Assembly: GCF_000280905.1 (NCBI RefSeq)
Contig: NZ_ALAP01000023.1
Span: 62,001-126,000, forward strand
Length of the DNA: 64,000 bases
Direction: 5' to 3'
DNA from: Streptomyces sp. AA1529
Lineage (GTDB): Bacteria > Actinomycetota > Actinomycetes > Streptomycetales > Streptomycetaceae
This document shows, in pieces, positions 42,859 to 53,034 of this stretch. Under the pieces are notes generated by a model. That model searched no databases. It was not told the origin of the DNA and saw nothing but the letters and a program-made list of their open reading frames with translations. The position numbers and the translations under genes were made by a program. Positions within the stretch are counted from its first letter, which is position 1; the number at the start of each line of letters is the position of its first letter.

Positions 42859-42935
42859 CGAATGATCGTCTCTCCGAACATCTTATCGGGCGCGGGTGAG
42901 GTGTACGAGGGGTTGTGCCGGTCCACTCGGGAGCC

Positions 42936-43166
42936 ATGAGCTACGCCAACCCTGACCCCGATCCGGACACCACCACCGGTCTGGAGCCCGGCGGCGAGGT
43001 GCCGCCGGGCGAGACACCGCCGGCGGAGGGCAGCACATCGGAGTCCGGTCCCTTCGAGAAGCACAACCCCGCCACCGGCTGGAGCGTCGTGCCGGTCGTG
43101 CTCATCACCCTCGTCGTCGTCGCCGTGCTGCTGTTCTTCGTGGGCTACCTGGTCGAGTTGCAGTAA
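42936..43166 (+). CDS. DUF6480-like small membrane protein
   Basis: 76 residues. Begins MSYANPDPDPDTTTGLEPGG, then VPPGETPPAEGSTSE, the hallmark of DUF6480, followed by one TM helix (about 47-71, VVPVVLITLVVVAVLLFFVGYLV). Common in Streptomyces; function unknown, often near stress sigma-factor genes, and a SigB/F-type gene follows 250 bases later. Confidence 0.85.
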   Translation: MSYANPDPDPDTTTGLEPGGEVPPGETPPAEGSTSESGPFEKHNPATGWSVVPVVLITLVVVAVLLFFVGYLVELQ

Positions 43167-43416
43167 CCCTCCGCTCGCCCCGCCGGCCGCGCCCGCACCC
43201 CGAGCCGACCCGGTGGCCACCGTGCGTCGACCGGTGCCCACCCCGCGCATTCGGGTGTGACCTGCGAAGATGCCGTGCGGCGTGGTGTGTGTCACGGTGA
43301 AATCGGGCCGCTGGGAACACGGCGGCACCGGCACAGATCCCGCCCGGGAGCGGACTGGGGGTCGCTTCCCGCCTGCCTTGCGCGGCACCCATGTGCGACG
43401 TGGGAGTGAGCAGTCC

Positions 43417-44412
43417 ATGAAGACCACGCAGATCCGCACCACCGAGGACGACAGCGTCGCCGCTGCCCCGGACGAGGGCGCGAGCAACCCCTTCCGGGCC
43501 GCCGACGCCGCGTCCCGGGCCGCTCCGGACGGGACCGCTCCGGACGAGGCCGACCCGTCCGCCCCGTCCCGCACCACCCGTCGTACCCATCACGACGCGC
43601 CCGACACCGCGGCCGACTTCGCCGCGCTGGCGGAACTGCCGGAGGACTGCCCCGAGCGCCGCCGGCTCCAGGACTGCGTGGTCACGGCGTGGCTGCCGAT
43701 GGCACACCGGTTGGCCCGCAAGTTCCGCAACCGCGGCGAGTCGCTGGAGGATCTCGAGCAGGTCGCCGCGCTCGCGCTGGTCAAGTCCGTCGAGCGCTAC
43801 GACCCCGCCCGGGGCAACGCCTTCGAGACCTTCGCCATCCCCACCATCTACGGTGAGCTCAAGCGCCACTTCCGGGACAACATGTGGGAGATCCACGTCC
43901 CGCGCCGCGTCCAGGACCTGCGCAACCGCGTCCGCGCGAGCCTCCGGGAGCTGGAGCTGACCTCGTCCGGGCGATCGCCGACCGTCGCCGAACTGGCGGC
44001 CCACAGCGGCCTCTCCGAGGAGGACATCCTCACCGGGATGGAAGCCCTCCAGTGCTTCAACTCGCTCTCCCTGGACGCGCCTGTCGCCGCCGAGTCCGGC
44101 GGCGGAGGCGACGGCGGAGACGGGGCGATCTGCCTGATGGACACCCTCAGCTCGGACGAGGGCGGCTACGACCACGTCGTCGACCGCGAGGCGGTCCGCT
44201 CCTGTCTGTGCCGGCTCCCCGAGCGGGAGCAGCGCCTGCTGTATCTGCGCTTCTTCCGCGAGCTCACGCAGTCGCAGATCGCCCGCCGGCTGGGCGTCTC
44301 GCAGATGCACGTCTCCCGCCTGCTCGCGGCGGCCTGCCGCCGGGTGCGCGAGGAGATCGAGGAGCGCGAGGACGAGGACGGCAACGCCCACCCGCCGCGC
44401 GCCGCCGCCTGA
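43417..44412 (+). CDS. SigB/SigF-family RNA polymerase sigma factor
   Basis: 331 residues. An Asp/Ala/Pro-rich lead (about 1-70) precedes region 2 (LVVT-like AWLPMAHRLARKFRNRGESLEDLEQVA, VERYDPARGNAFETFA, IYGELKRHFRD), region 3 (VQDLRNRVRASLRELE) and region 4 HTH (TQSQIARRLGVSQMHVSRLL). This is the stress/development sigma class of Streptomyces that is normally held by an anti-sigma kinase; none is adjacent. GGAG lies 10 bases before ATG 43417, preferred over upstream starts that would add a non-conserved stretch. Confidence 0.93.
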   Translation: MKTTQIRTTEDDSVAAAPDEGASNPFRAADAASRAAPDGTAPDEADPSAPSRTTRRTHHDAPDTAADFAALAELPEDCPERRRLQDCVVTAWLPMAHRLARKFRNRGESLEDLEQVAALALVKSVERYDPARGNAFETFAIPTIYGELKRHFRDNMWEIHVPRRVQDLRNRVRASLRELELTSSGRSPTVAELAAHSGLSEEDILTGMEALQCFNSLSLDAPVAAESGGGGDGGDGAICLMDTLSSDEGGYDHVVDREAVRSCLCRLPEREQRLLYLRFFRELTQSQIARRLGVSQMHVSRLLAAACRRVREEIEEREDEDGNAHPPRAAA

Positions 44413-44446
44413 GCCGTCCCGCGTCTTTGCCGGGCTTCCTCGCCCC

Positions 44447-44473
44447 GCGCCCGGCCGCCCGGTGGCCGGGCGC
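44447..44473. terminator. Terminator between sigma factor and beta-lactamase-like gene
   Basis: 10-bp perfect stem GCGCCCGGCC/GGCCGGGCGC with a 7-base loop in the convergent gap. Confidence 0.75.
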
Positions 44474-44487
44474 TGCCCGCGCCGGTG

Positions 44488-45393
44488 CTACCCAGCGCTC
44501 CGCAGGTGCTCGACAGCGGTGCGGGCCGCGGCACCGATGACCGCGTCCGCGCGGGGCAGCCGGCGGTCGGCGCGGGCCGCCTGGGTGAAGACGACAGCCG
44601 TGTATCCGCGCCCGTCGGCGAGTTCGACCACTCCGGCCTCGTGCCGCATCGCGCCGAACGTCCCCGTCTTGCCGTACACCGCCACCTCGTCGTAGGGGAA
44701 TCCCGCCGCGAGCCGGTGCTGCCAGGGCTGGAGTCCCAGCGTGGCGCGCATGAAGGCGCAACTGCCGGGGGAGGCGGCCTCGTCCAGCCAGACGGCGCGC
44801 AGCAGTACGGCCAGTTCCGCAGGGGTGGTCGCGGCCGCCCACGCGGGGTCGTAGACGCCCGGCGGCACCGCCCGGTCGTTGTCGGCGATCCTGGAGAGAG
44901 CCGCCTCCACCGACTCCGCGCCGGTCTCCGCGAGCAGCCGCGCCAGCGACCCGGCGGCACCGCCGTCCAACCGGGTGCGGTGCAGGCCGAGTGCCGCGCA
45001 GGTCTCCTCGACCGCCGCGGTGCCGACCTGCCGCAGCACGGCGTCGGCCGCCGCGTTGTCCGAGATGCTCATCATCATGACGACCAGGTCGCGCAGCGAC
45101 ATCGACACCTCGTCCCGCAGCAGCGAGAGACCGGTCGGCCCGGGAAGCCGGTCCCCGGCGGGCAGTGTGAGGCGCTGCCGCGGGTCGAGAGCGCCCGCGT
45201 CCACCTGCCGGCAGTAGGCCACCATGAGCGGCAGCTTGTAGACCGACCCCATCAGCGCGAGGCCGTCCGCGTCGACCGTCACCCGGGCCGCGGGACGGTG
45301 CAGTTCGGCCACGTGGAGCCAGCCGCGCACCCCGGCGTCGTCGAACATCCCGCGCAGCGTGCGCTCCACGCCCTTGCCCGGGGCCGCGCTCAT
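44488..45393 (-). CDS. Class A beta-lactamase-like serine hydrolase
   Basis: 301 residues. Active-site elements are [10 protein letters not shown] (SxxK, about 49-58), SISDNAAAD (SDN loop) and VYGKTGTFG (KTG). There is no signal peptide: the start [21 protein letters not shown] is hydrophilic. True penicillinases are exported, so this protein either leaves by another route or has a cytoplasmic substrate. Its ATG overlaps the lysR stop (ATGA), like ampR-ampC-style control. Function as a beta-lactamase is plausible, not proven. Confidence 0.85.
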   Translation of the reverse strand: MSAAPGKGVERTLRGMFDDAGVRGWLHVAELHRPAARVTVDADGLALMGSVYKLPLMVAYCRQVDAGALDPRQRLTLPAGDRLPGPTGLSLLRDEVSMSLRDLVVMMMSISDNAAADAVLRQVGTAAVEETCAALGLHRTRLDGGAAGSLARLLAETGAESVEAALSRIADNDRAVPPGVYDPAWAAATTPAELAVLLRAVWLDEAASPGSCAFMRATLGLQPWQHRLAAGFPYDEVAVYGKTGTFGAMRHEAGVVELADGRGYTAVVFTQAARADRRLPRADAVIGAAARTAVEHLRSAG

Positions 45394-46271
45394 CGTGTGC
45401 CCTCGCCGACCGTCGTGCCGGTGGCCAGCGCCGCCACCAGCACGTCGGCCGCTTCGTCCGCGCCGGCCGCGGCCAGCCGCCGGGCGTCCCACACCACGCG
45501 CAGCCGCAGCGGCAGCGCCGGCGCGGTGGTCCGCTGCCGCACGACACCGTCGGCCCGCAGCCCGGAGTCCGCGGTGACCAGCACGGCCTGCCCGGCGGCC
45601 GCCAGGGCGAGTCCGGCACGCTCGTCCGAGACGACCACCGTCTCCACCCGTCGTCCCCGCCCCGCGAGGGTGTCCAGGAACAGGTCGTGGGCGGCGGGCG
45701 CCTCGGCCCGCGGACGCACGGCGTAGGGCAACCGGCCGGCGGCCGCCGCGCCGTCGGTGCCGCCGGGGGCCAGCAGCCAGGTCGGCAGCAGCGCCACCGG
45801 CCCCGCGGCCAGCCCGTGCAGCACGGCGGGATGGCGCACCACGGCCAGATCCAGCCGTCCGGCGGAGACGTCCGCCAGCAGGGCTGCCGTCGGCGCGGTC
45901 AGTACCGAGACCCGGCCGCCGGCCCCGGCCCGGCCCGGGGCCGCGGCGAGCGCGGCGCCCAGCGGAGGCGGCAGTTCGGGCGGCAGTCCGAGCCGGAGGC
46001 GCTGCCCGTCCGCGTGCTCCCGCGCTCCGGTCTCCCGCAGTTCGGCCAGCGCGGTGAGCGCGCGGCGCGCGTGCGGGAGCAGCAGCGCGCCCTCCGGCGT
46101 CAGGGACACCGCGCGCCCCCGGTCGAACAGCCGCACTCCCAGCAGCGCCTCCAGTCGCCGCAGTGCCTGCGAAAGCGGCGGCTGGGTGATGCCCACGCGC
46201 TGCGCGGCATCGCCGAAGTGCTCCTCCTCGGCGAGCGCGACGAAGATCTCCAGATGCCGCTCCGTCAGCAT
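45390..46271 (-). CDS. LysR-family regulator
   Basis: 293 residues. N-terminal winged [40 protein letters not shown]-terminal periplasmic-binding-like effector domain. ATG 46271 chosen since the HTH begins right after it. Coupled to the downstream beta-lactamase-like gene and divergent from a metallo-beta-lactamase-fold gene, with a 13-bp palindrome between them. Confidence 0.92.
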   Translation of the reverse strand: MLTERHLEIFVALAEEEHFGDAAQRVGITQPPLSQALRRLEALLGVRLFDRGRAVSLTPEGALLLPHARRALTALAELRETGAREHADGQRLRLGLPPELPPPLGAALAAAPGRAGAGGRVSVLTAPTAALLADVSAGRLDLAVVRHPAVLHGLAAGPVALLPTWLLAPGGTDGAAAAGRLPYAVRPRAEAPAAHDLFLDTLAGRGRRVETVVVSDERAGLALAAAGQAVLVTADSGLRADGVVRQRTTAPALPLRLRVVWDARRLAAAGADEAADVLVAALATGTTVGEGTR

Positions 46272-46332
46272 GCGCCCCCCATGGCCTGCGGTGATATGCC
46301 GAATGAATCGCTTTCCGGTCGAGAGTGTATTC

Positions 46333-46345
46333 GACACCAGGTGTC
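46333..46345. promoter_or_regulatory. Palindrome in the LysR/MBL intergenic region
   Basis: GACACC-A-GGTGTC, perfect. It sits 61 bases from the lysR start and overlaps a TACACT -10-like region toward lysR; a likely LysR site. Confidence 0.55.
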
Positions 46346-46428
46346 CCCTGGGTTTGACTCCCTGCTCCCGAGCCCGGTCCGGCCACCGGCGCGGGAAGCC
46401 CGCACGACCCCAGACCGAGGAGCCACCC

Positions 46429-47508
46429 ATGTCCGATCAGCAGCCCGCAGCCGTCCCCCGGCGCCCGAGCCGCCGCGGCGTGCTGCGCACCGGCATCGCC
46501 GCCGGAGCCGTCGGCGGCACGGGGATCGCCGCCGCCTCCGCGGCCGACGCCTTCTCCGGCGACCGGGCGACCGCCGCCCGCCCCGCGGCCCGCCGCAGCC
46601 GCCCGGGGAACAGCGGGGTACGGCTGCGCTGGCTGGGCATCGCGGGCTGGGAGATGACCTTCGACGGACACCGCGTGGTGATCGACCCCTACCTCACCCG
46701 CCAGGGCTTCACCGGTGCCGACGGCAAGCCCGACATGACCCGGAAGCTGGAGGTGGACCACCGCATCATCGACCGGGTGCTGCGCGAACACCTCACCGGC
46801 GCCCCCGAGTTCCTGCTGCTCACCCATGGCCACTGGGACCACCTCGCCGACGTCCCCTACCTGCTCGAACACCCGGCCTGGCGGGAAGCGGAGATCACCG
46901 TCCTCGGCTCGGAGACCCATCTGCACCTGCTCACCGCCATGGGAGTCCCGGGCAAGGGGCGCAAGCACCGGCCCGCGGTGGTCTCCGGCGGCGAGGTGCT
47001 GCGCCACCCCCTGATGCCACCCGGCAAGCAATCCCGCCCCGACTACACCGTCGAGGTGGTGCGCAGCCTGCACAGCCAGGTCGGCGGCTACGGCTTCGAC
47101 CCCTACGGCACCCTGACCGCGCCCCCGGCCCGGCCCCGGACCCTGAACGACCTGGTGGAAGGCGGCACGCTCGGCTACCAGGTGACCGTCGGCGACCGGC
47201 TGAGCGTCATGTTCCTGAGCGGCACGGCCAACTTCGCGGCCCGCGAGGTCTCCGGCGCCCGGCCCGACGTCCTGGTCCTCGGCGCCAGCGGGCACGCCGC
47301 CGTGCACGACTACTTCGAGCGCGCCGTCGAAACGCTGGGCAGGCCCCGCGTCATCGTCCCCAGCCACCACGACGACCTGGTCACGCCACTGGACGACCCC
47401 GCGGTGCACGGGACGGCCGACCGGGCCGCGGTCGACCGGCTCCGCAAGGCCGCGGGTTCCCACAGCCGCGTGGTGTCCCCCCGCCACCTGGAGCAGTTCG
47501 AACTCTGA
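46429..47508 (+). CDS. Tat-exported metallo-beta-lactamase-fold hydrolase
   Basis: 359 residues. Twin-arginine signal [18 protein letters not shown] (about 13-30). MBL fold: [22 protein letters not shown], zinc motif [13 protein letters not shown] (about 126-138), later LVLGASGH and [10 protein letters not shown]. This resembles the UlaG/RomA-type lactonase or phosphodiesterase branch more than metallo-beta-lactamases. GAGGAG precedes the ATG. Divergent from lysR and possibly under the same control. Confidence 0.88.
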   Translation: MSDQQPAAVPRRPSRRGVLRTGIAAGAVGGTGIAAASAADAFSGDRATAARPAARRSRPGNSGVRLRWLGIAGWEMTFDGHRVVIDPYLTRQGFTGADGKPDMTRKLEVDHRIIDRVLREHLTGAPEFLLLTHGHWDHLADVPYLLEHPAWREAEITVLGSETHLHLLTAMGVPGKGRKHRPAVVSGGEVLRHPLMPPGKQSRPDYTVEVVRSLHSQVGGYGFDPYGTLTAPPARPRTLNDLVEGGTLGYQVTVGDRLSVMFLSGTANFAAREVSGARPDVLVLGASGHAAVHDYFERAVETLGRPRVIVPSHHDDLVTPLDDPAVHGTADRAAVDRLRKAAGSHSRVVSPRHLEQFEL

Positions 47509-47529
47509 CGCCGCGCCCACCGGGCCCCG

Positions 47530-48165
47530 GTGCCGCGCGGTGCGCGGGGGCCCGGCGGGCCCGGTACGGGCCGCCCGCGGCGCCGCCTCGCCCTCCTGGC
47601 GGCGGCCGTCGCCGCCGTGCCGCTGGCGGCGGGGGCGTTCGCGCTGCTGCGGACCGGCGAGGACCCGGCCGCTGCCGACGGCGGTCCCCCCTCGGCGCGG
47701 GTCTCCGGGGCCGTCCCCGCGGACTCGGACGTGCCCCGCGCGCTGCGTCCCGTCCTCACCAGGGCGGCGCTCCAGTGCTCCGAGGACGAGGTCACCCCCG
47801 CCTTCCTCGCGGCCATGCTGAAGGCGGAGAGCGGTTTCGACGCGGACGCCAGGCGGCCGGGGACCGACGAGTACGGGATCGCCATGTGGACGCCGTCGGT
47901 CTTCAAGGGGTGGGCCAGGGACGGTGACCACGACGGGGACAAGAGCTACATGTCACCGCCCGACGCCATCTCGGCGATGTCCGACTACGTGTGCTGGCTG
48001 GATCGGCAGTACAAGAAGAACGGCATGCAGCGGGAACTGCCCGCGCTGATGGCGGCCGGCTACCGCACCAGCTCCCGCACCGTCGTCGAGGCCGGCGGTG
48101 TCCCGGCGCGGGTGCGCCCGCATGTGGAGCGCGTCCAGCGGTATCTGGCCGAGTACACCCGCTGA
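47530..48165 (+). CDS. Lytic transglycosylase-like (SLT-fold) exported protein
   Basis: 211 residues, GTG start. Basic lead and one hydrophobic segment (RRRLALLAAAVAAVPLAAGAFALL) form a signal or anchor. The domain at about 70-205 has FLAAMLKAESGFDADARRPG (catalytic Glu expected in AES), EYGIAMWTPSVFKGW and DAISAMSDYVCWLDRQ, as in soluble lytic transglycosylases that cleave peptidoglycan glycan strands. 21 bases after the MBL gene. Confidence 0.78.
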   Translation: MPRGARGPGGPGTGRPRRRLALLAAAVAAVPLAAGAFALLRTGEDPAAADGGPPSARVSGAVPADSDVPRALRPVLTRAALQCSEDEVTPAFLAAMLKAESGFDADARRPGTDEYGIAMWTPSVFKGWARDGDHDGDKSYMSPPDAISAMSDYVCWLDRQYKKNGMQRELPALMAAGYRTSSRTVVEAGGVPARVRPHVERVQRYLAEYTR

Positions 48166-48183
48166 CGGCCCGGCCGCTCGTCC

Positions 48184-48202
48184 GCCGCCGGGTCCCGGCG
48201 GC
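48184..48202. terminator. Short hairpin between convergent SLT and MFS genes
   Basis: GCCGCCGGG-T-CCCGGCGGC, 9-bp arms; its last bases touch the MFS stop codon. Confidence 0.5.
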
Positions 48203-49659
48203 TACGGCGACGCGCTCCGGGGCCGGCGCCGGTGTGTCTCGCCCGTCATCTCCTCCAGTTCGAGGCGCTTGGTCTCCGGCAGCTTCGTGCGGACGAAGAC
48301 GAAGGACAGCAGCGCGAAGCCGGCGAACGCGCCGTAGAGCCAGGTGAGCCCCACCTTGCGGGTCATGGGCTCGAAGGAGAAGGTGACCAGGAAGTTGAAG
48401 ATCCAGTTGGCGGCGGTACCGATGGCCAGGGCCATCGCCCGCATCCGGTTGGGGAACATCTCCGCCAGCATCACCCACATGATCGGGCCCCAGGAGAGGG
48501 CGAAGAACACCACGAAGGCGTTGGCGCCGACCAGCGCCAGCGGCCCGTACGGGGACGGGAGGGACACGTCGTTCCCGCTGCCCCGCTGATACGAGAAGGC
48601 GAAGGCGGTCAGCGCCAGGGCGCAGCACATCCCGACGGACCCGATGCTCAGCAGTCTGCGCCGCCCGGCCCGGTCGATGAACAGCATGGCCACGACCGTC
48701 ATCAGCACATTGATGCCCGCCGTGATCACCGAGGTGGTGAAGGAGTCCGACTCGCTGAAGCCGACCGATTTCCACAGCGTGGTCGAGTAGTAGAAGATCG
48801 CGTTGATGCCGACCAGCTGCTGGAAGGCGGCCATGATGATGCCCGCCCAGACCAGCGAATGCAGTCCGAACCGCGGGCCGCGGATGTCCGCGAAGCTGCT
48901 GCGGTGCTGTTTGCGCAGGGTGGCGCGGATCTCGGTGATCTTGGCGCGCGGGTCGCGTTCGCCGCTGACGCGGGCCAGCACCGAGGCCGCCCGGTCGTCC
49001 CGGCCGGTGAGCACCAGATAGCGCGGTGACTCGGGGATCAGCAGCGCCAGCACGCCGTAGACGGTGGCCGGGAGGACTCCGACCAGGAACATCCAGCGCC
49101 AGGCGGGCAGCCCCCACCACAGGTCGTTCGCGGCGCCTCCGGCGGCCCCGGCCAGGCCCTTGTTGGAACTGAGCACCACCAGCTGGCCGATCGTGATGGC
49201 CAGTTGCTGGAGCGAGCCGAGCGCGCCGCGCCCCGAGGCGGGTGCCACCTCGGAGATGTAGGCGGGCGCGATCACCGAGGCGATCCCGATGCCCAGCCCG
49301 CCGATCACCCGCCACAGCAGCAGGTCGGGTACCGAGAAGGCGAATGCCGAGCCCGCGGAGCTGATGACGAACAGGCCCGAGCCGAGCAGCATCACCCTCC
49401 GCCGCCCCCATCCGTCGGCGAGCCGTCCGGCGTACCAGGCGCCGACCGCGCAGCCCAGCAAGGCGATGGAGACGACGAATCCGGACAGGAAGGCGCCCAG
49501 CCGGAAGTGGCCGGAGAGGGCGTCGACGGCGCCGTTGATGACGGAGGAGTCGAAGCCGAAGAGAAAGCCGCCGACCGCGGCGGCGACGGAGATCCCCACC
49601 GCCTTGCCGTGGTGCCCCGAGGACGCTTCGGCCGCTGCGCCGTCAGCCGTCTCAGCCAT
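48202..49659 (-). CDS. Sugar-porter family MFS transporter
   Basis: 485 residues, 12 TM. Sugar-porter signatures: GGFLFGFDSSVINGAV (TM1), GRLADGWGRRRVM, PESPRYLVL (about 210), QQLVGINAIFYYS (TM7), DRAGRRRL and a final LPETKRLELEEM. Probably a proton- or facilitator-type sugar importer such as for glucose; related in pattern to Streptomyces GlcP but not clearly the same protein. No obvious operator seen upstream. Confidence 0.92.
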   Translation of the reverse strand: MAETADGAAAEASSGHHGKAVGISVAAAVGGFLFGFDSSVINGAVDALSGHFRLGAFLSGFVVSIALLGCAVGAWYAGRLADGWGRRRVMLLGSGLFVISSAGSAFAFSVPDLLLWRVIGGLGIGIASVIAPAYISEVAPASGRGALGSLQQLAITIGQLVVLSSNKGLAGAAGGAANDLWWGLPAWRWMFLVGVLPATVYGVLALLIPESPRYLVLTGRDDRAASVLARVSGERDPRAKITEIRATLRKQHRSSFADIRGPRFGLHSLVWAGIIMAAFQQLVGINAIFYYSTTLWKSVGFSESDSFTTSVITAGINVLMTVVAMLFIDRAGRRRLLSIGSVGMCCALALTAFAFSYQRGSGNDVSLPSPYGPLALVGANAFVVFFALSWGPIMWVMLAEMFPNRMRAMALAIGTAANWIFNFLVTFSFEPMTRKVGLTWLYGAFAGFALLSFVFVRTKLPETKRLELEEMTGETHRRRPRSASP

Positions 49660-49825
49660 CTCGGTCTCCCATCCGTTTCGTCATGACAAGTCTGCCTTGT
49701 TCGGTAATGCCGCCGGAGCTTCAGCAATTCTCCGCGCGGCGTCTTTGTGGGATTGGCCTCCGCCAACCGTGTTACACGGTCGCGTACTTGATCGACCATC
49801 ACATGAAAGGCAGAGGTGATTGCAG

Positions 49826-50701
49826 ATGAACGGGTCCTCGAGAACCACGCGCGGCGCGGTGCTCGGCTCGGCCGGGCTGCTCGTCGGCGTGGCGCTGCTC
49901 AGTGGCTGCGGGAGCAGTGACGAGGGCGGCTCCAAGGACTCGGACAAGACCGGGTCCTCCGACTCCGCCGAGGCGCAGTCCCCGGCCGAGGTGGTGCAGG
50001 CCACCAACAAGAAGACCACCGGGGCCGAAACCGCGAAGATCGCCATGACGGTGACCACCTCCGGAGGGCAGGCCAAGGGGAAGAAGGTCGCCGGCGACGG
50101 CGTCATCGATCTGCAGGACGGCACCAGCAAGCTGACGCTAAATCAGGGACCGGACAGGATCGAGCAGCGGGTCGTCGATCAGGTGCTCTACCAGAAGCTG
50201 CCGAAGAAGGCGGCGGAGCAGCTTCCGGACGGCAAGACCTGGATGAAGGTGGACCTCGGGGAACTGCGGACCCAGGGTGGCGGGAACAAGGGGCTCAACG
50301 ACCCGGCGGGCTCGTTCGCGTACACGAAGTCCCTCTCCGAGAAGGACGTCGAGAAGCTCGGCACGGAGAAGGTCGGCAGCACCGAGACCACGCACTACCG
50401 GGTGCATCTCGACCTCGCCGAGATGACGAAGGGCGACGCGGCCGAGCAGCAGAAGCTGCGCGAGCAGCTCGGCGACGATGTGCCGATGGAGCTGTGGATC
50501 GACGGCAAGGGGATGACCCGCCGCCAGGAGATCGAACTGCGGGTGCAGCCCTCCGGCGCCGAGGGCGGCGAGAAACAGAAGGTCAAGACGGTCGTCGAGC
50601 TCTCCGACTTCGGAACCGAGGTCGAGGTGCAGCCGCCGCCTTCCGGGAAGACCGCGGACATGACCGACCAGGTGGCGAAGGGGGCGAAGCAGTCCTCCTG
50701 A
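49826..50701 (+). CDS. LppX/LprAFG-like lipoprotein
   Basis: 291 residues. Lipoprotein signal (GAVLGSAGLLVGVALLSGCG, Cys about 28), then a Ser/Asp-rich linker and a beta-rich domain with SPAEVVQATNKKTTGAETAKIAM and VYQ-type repeats (VLYQKLPKKAAEQLP, ELWIDGKGMTRRQEIEL). This half-barrel fold in mycobacteria carries lipids across the envelope. Unlike most genes here it is rich in Lys, Thr and Gln. AGAGGTG precedes the ATG. Confidence 0.85.
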   Translation: MNGSSRTTRGAVLGSAGLLVGVALLSGCGSSDEGGSKDSDKTGSSDSAEAQSPAEVVQATNKKTTGAETAKIAMTVTTSGGQAKGKKVAGDGVIDLQDGTSKLTLNQGPDRIEQRVVDQVLYQKLPKKAAEQLPDGKTWMKVDLGELRTQGGGNKGLNDPAGSFAYTKSLSEKDVEKLGTEKVGSTETTHYRVHLDLAEMTKGDAAEQQKLREQLGDDVPMELWIDGKGMTRRQEIELRVQPSGAEGGEKQKVKTVVELSDFGTEVEVQPPPSGKTADMTDQVAKGAKQSS

Positions 50702-50756
50702 CCGGACCGTGCACCGGAGCGGGCCGGACCCGGGAGGCGGGGAGGGGCGGTACGCG

Positions 50757-51656
50757 CTAGCCCGCCGCTTCGGTCAGGGCCGCCAGTACCGGACTGATCA
50801 GCGGATGGTCCTCCGCGCCCCGGCGTACGGCGGCGAACACCCGCCGGGTGGGCGCGCTGCCGTCCACCGGATGCACCGCGACCCCGCCCGCCGGGGTGCC
50901 CAGCAGTGCCGACCGCGGCACCAGGGCCACCCCGGCCCCGGCGGAGGCGAGTGCCACGACGGCGCTGAAGTCGTCGGAGTAGTGCTCCATGGCGGGCTCG
51001 AAGCCCGCGTTCTCGCAGGCGAGCACGACCACGTCGTGGCACGGGTTGCCGGGGAACGGACCGATCCAGGTGTCCTTGGCCAGTTCGCCCAGCGGCACCC
51101 GGTCGGCGCCGGCCAGCCGGTGCCCCCGTGGCACGACGGCGTCGAAGGGTTCCGCGTACAGCGGCACCCGGGTCAGCCGGGGGTCGTCCGCGCTCGGCGC
51201 CCCCCGGTACTCGACGGCCACCGCCACGTCCGTCTCCCGGTCCAGCACCATCGGCAGGCTGGCGTCCCCTTCCGCGTCCTGGACCCGCACCCGGATGCCC
51301 GGCGCCGTGCGGGCCAGCCGGGCCAGTGCGGGCGCCACGACCAGCCCGATACCGGTGGCGAAGGAGGCCAGGTCCACCCGGCCCGCCGCGCCCGACCCGT
51401 AGGCGGCCAGCTCCGCCTCGGCGCGCTCCAGCTGCGCCAGCACCCGGTGCGTGTGCGAGAGCAGGATCTCCCCGGCGGGGGTGAGCCGCACCCCTTTGGT
51501 GCCGCGCTCGACCAGCCGGTGGCCGGTCTCCTGCTCCAGCGCGCTGAGCTGCTGGGACACCGCGGAGGGGGTCAGATAGAGCGCGGCGGCAGCGGCGGTC
51601 ACCGTGCGGTGGTCGGCCACCGCACGGAGGATGTGCAGCCGCCGCGCTTCGATCAC
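50757..51656 (-). CDS. LysR-family regulator linked to threonine catabolism
   Basis: 299 residues. [40 protein letters not shown]; effector domain with [16 protein letters not shown] start overlaps the kbl stop (GTGA), so it belongs to the tdh-kbl transcript. It may sense threonine, glycine or aminoketobutyrate; that is inference from position only. Confidence 0.9.
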   Translation of the reverse strand: MIEARRLHILRAVADHRTVTAAAAALYLTPSAVSQQLSALEQETGHRLVERGTKGVRLTPAGEILLSHTHRVLAQLERAEAELAAYGSGAAGRVDLASFATGIGLVVAPALARLARTAPGIRVRVQDAEGDASLPMVLDRETDVAVAVEYRGAPSADDPRLTRVPLYAEPFDAVVPRGHRLAGADRVPLGELAKDTWIGPFPGNPCHDVVVLACENAGFEPAMEHYSDDFSAVVALASAGAGVALVPRSALLGTPAGGVAVHPVDGSAPTRRVFAAVRRGAEDHPLISPVLAALTEAAG

Positions 51657-52882
51657 GTGAGTGATTGTCCCCCAGCCGCCCCGGAGAGTTCTGCCCGGGA
51701 TGCGGCAAACGCGGCAACCGCCCGCTCGACGTCCTCGGTGGAGTGCGCCGCCGACAGCTGTACCCGGATCCGGGCCTGCCCCTGGGGCACCACCGGATAG
51801 GAGAAGCCGATGACGTACACGCCGCGCTCCAGCAGCAGCTCCGCCATCCGGGCCGCCTCGGCCGCGTCACCGATCATGACGGGCACGATGGCGTGCGAGC
51901 CCGGGAGGATCTCGAAGCCCTGCTCGGTCATCCCGCGGCGGAACAGCTCGGTGTTGGCGTCCAGCTTCTCCCGCAGGTCACCGGCGGACTCCAGCAGGTC
52001 GAGGACCTTCAGCGAGGTCGCCGCGATCACCGGGGCCAGGCTGTTGGAGAACAGGTAGGGGCGCGAACGCTGGCGCAGCAGCGCGACGATCTCCGCGCGA
52101 GCTGCCACATAGCCGCCCGAAGCGCCTCCCAGCGCCTTGCCGAGAGTGCCGGTGATGAGGTCCACCCGGTCCATGACGCCGTGCAGCTCGGGTGTGCCGC
52201 GCCCCCCGGCGCCGACGAACCCGACCGCGTGCGAGTCGTCGACCATCACCATCGCGTCATAGCGCTCGGCCAGGTCGCAGATCTCCGGCAGCGGCGCCAG
52301 ATAGCCGTCCATCGAGAAGACGCCGTCGGTGACGATCAGCCGCCGCCGCGCGTCCTGCGCCTGCTTGAGCTGCTGCTCCAGATCCGCCATGTCCCGGTTG
52401 GCGTAGCGGAAGCGCCGGGCCTTGGAGAGCCGGATGCCGTCGATGATGGAGGCGTGGTTGAGGGCGTCGGAGATGACGGCGTCCTCCGCGCCGAGCAGCG
52501 TCTCGAACACGCCGCCGTTCGCGTCGAAGCAGGACGAGTAGAGGACGGTGTCCTCCTGGCCCAGGAAGGCCGAGAGCCGCGCCTCCAGCTCCTTGTGCAC
52601 CTCCTGGGTGCCGCAGATGAAGCGGACCGAGGCCATTCCGTAGCCCCAGCGGTCCAGCGCCGTGTGCGCGGCGGCGATCACCTCGGGATGGTCGGCCAGG
52701 CCCAGGTAGTTGTTCGCGCAGAAGTTGAGGACCGCCTCCCCTTCCCGCTCCGGGGCTCCGCCGCCGGTGACCCGGACATCGGCCGACTGGGGCGTGCCGA
52801 TGACCCGCTCCGGCTTGTGCAGTCCGGCGGCGGTGATCTCTTCCAGGGTGGCGCGCAACTGGTCGCGTACGGAGTCGAACAT
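51653..52882 (-). CDS. kbl: Glycine C-acetyltransferase (2-amino-3-ketobutyrate CoA ligase)
   Basis: 409 residues of the alpha-oxoamine synthase family, PLP-dependent. Typical parts: [48 protein letters not shown], and [16 protein letters not shown] with the PLP Lys. It splits 2-amino-3-ketobutyrate with CoA into glycine and acetyl-CoA. Start ATG with GGAGAAGCTGGA. Located 152 bases after tdh, whose product it consumes. Confidence 0.96.
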   Translation of the reverse strand: MFDSVRDQLRATLEEITAAGLHKPERVIGTPQSADVRVTGGGAPEREGEAVLNFCANNYLGLADHPEVIAAAHTALDRWGYGMASVRFICGTQEVHKELEARLSAFLGQEDTVLYSSCFDANGGVFETLLGAEDAVISDALNHASIIDGIRLSKARRFRYANRDMADLEQQLKQAQDARRRLIVTDGVFSMDGYLAPLPEICDLAERYDAMVMVDDSHAVGFVGAGGRGTPELHGVMDRVDLITGTLGKALGGASGGYVAARAEIVALLRQRSRPYLFSNSLAPVIAATSLKVLDLLESAGDLREKLDANTELFRRGMTEQGFEILPGSHAIVPVMIGDAAEAARMAELLLERGVYVIGFSYPVVPQGQARIRVQLSAAHSTEDVERAVAAFAASRAELSGAAGGQSLT

Positions 52883-53034
52883 TCCAGCTTCTCCAAGGGT
52901 CGGCGATGGGACGGTGCCGGGGGCGGTTGCGCCGCGGCGCCCGGCACCGGAGACGGGACGGGGACGAGGGCCGTGCGGCCCGGGAGGCGAGACGGACGGG
53001 GCAGGCGTGCGGACCGACCGGCGGGAGCGGCGGC

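Noticed and set aside
52883..53034. Glycine riboswitch between tdh and kbl
   Set aside because: No glycine aptamer consensus is visible; the gap is merely GC-rich.
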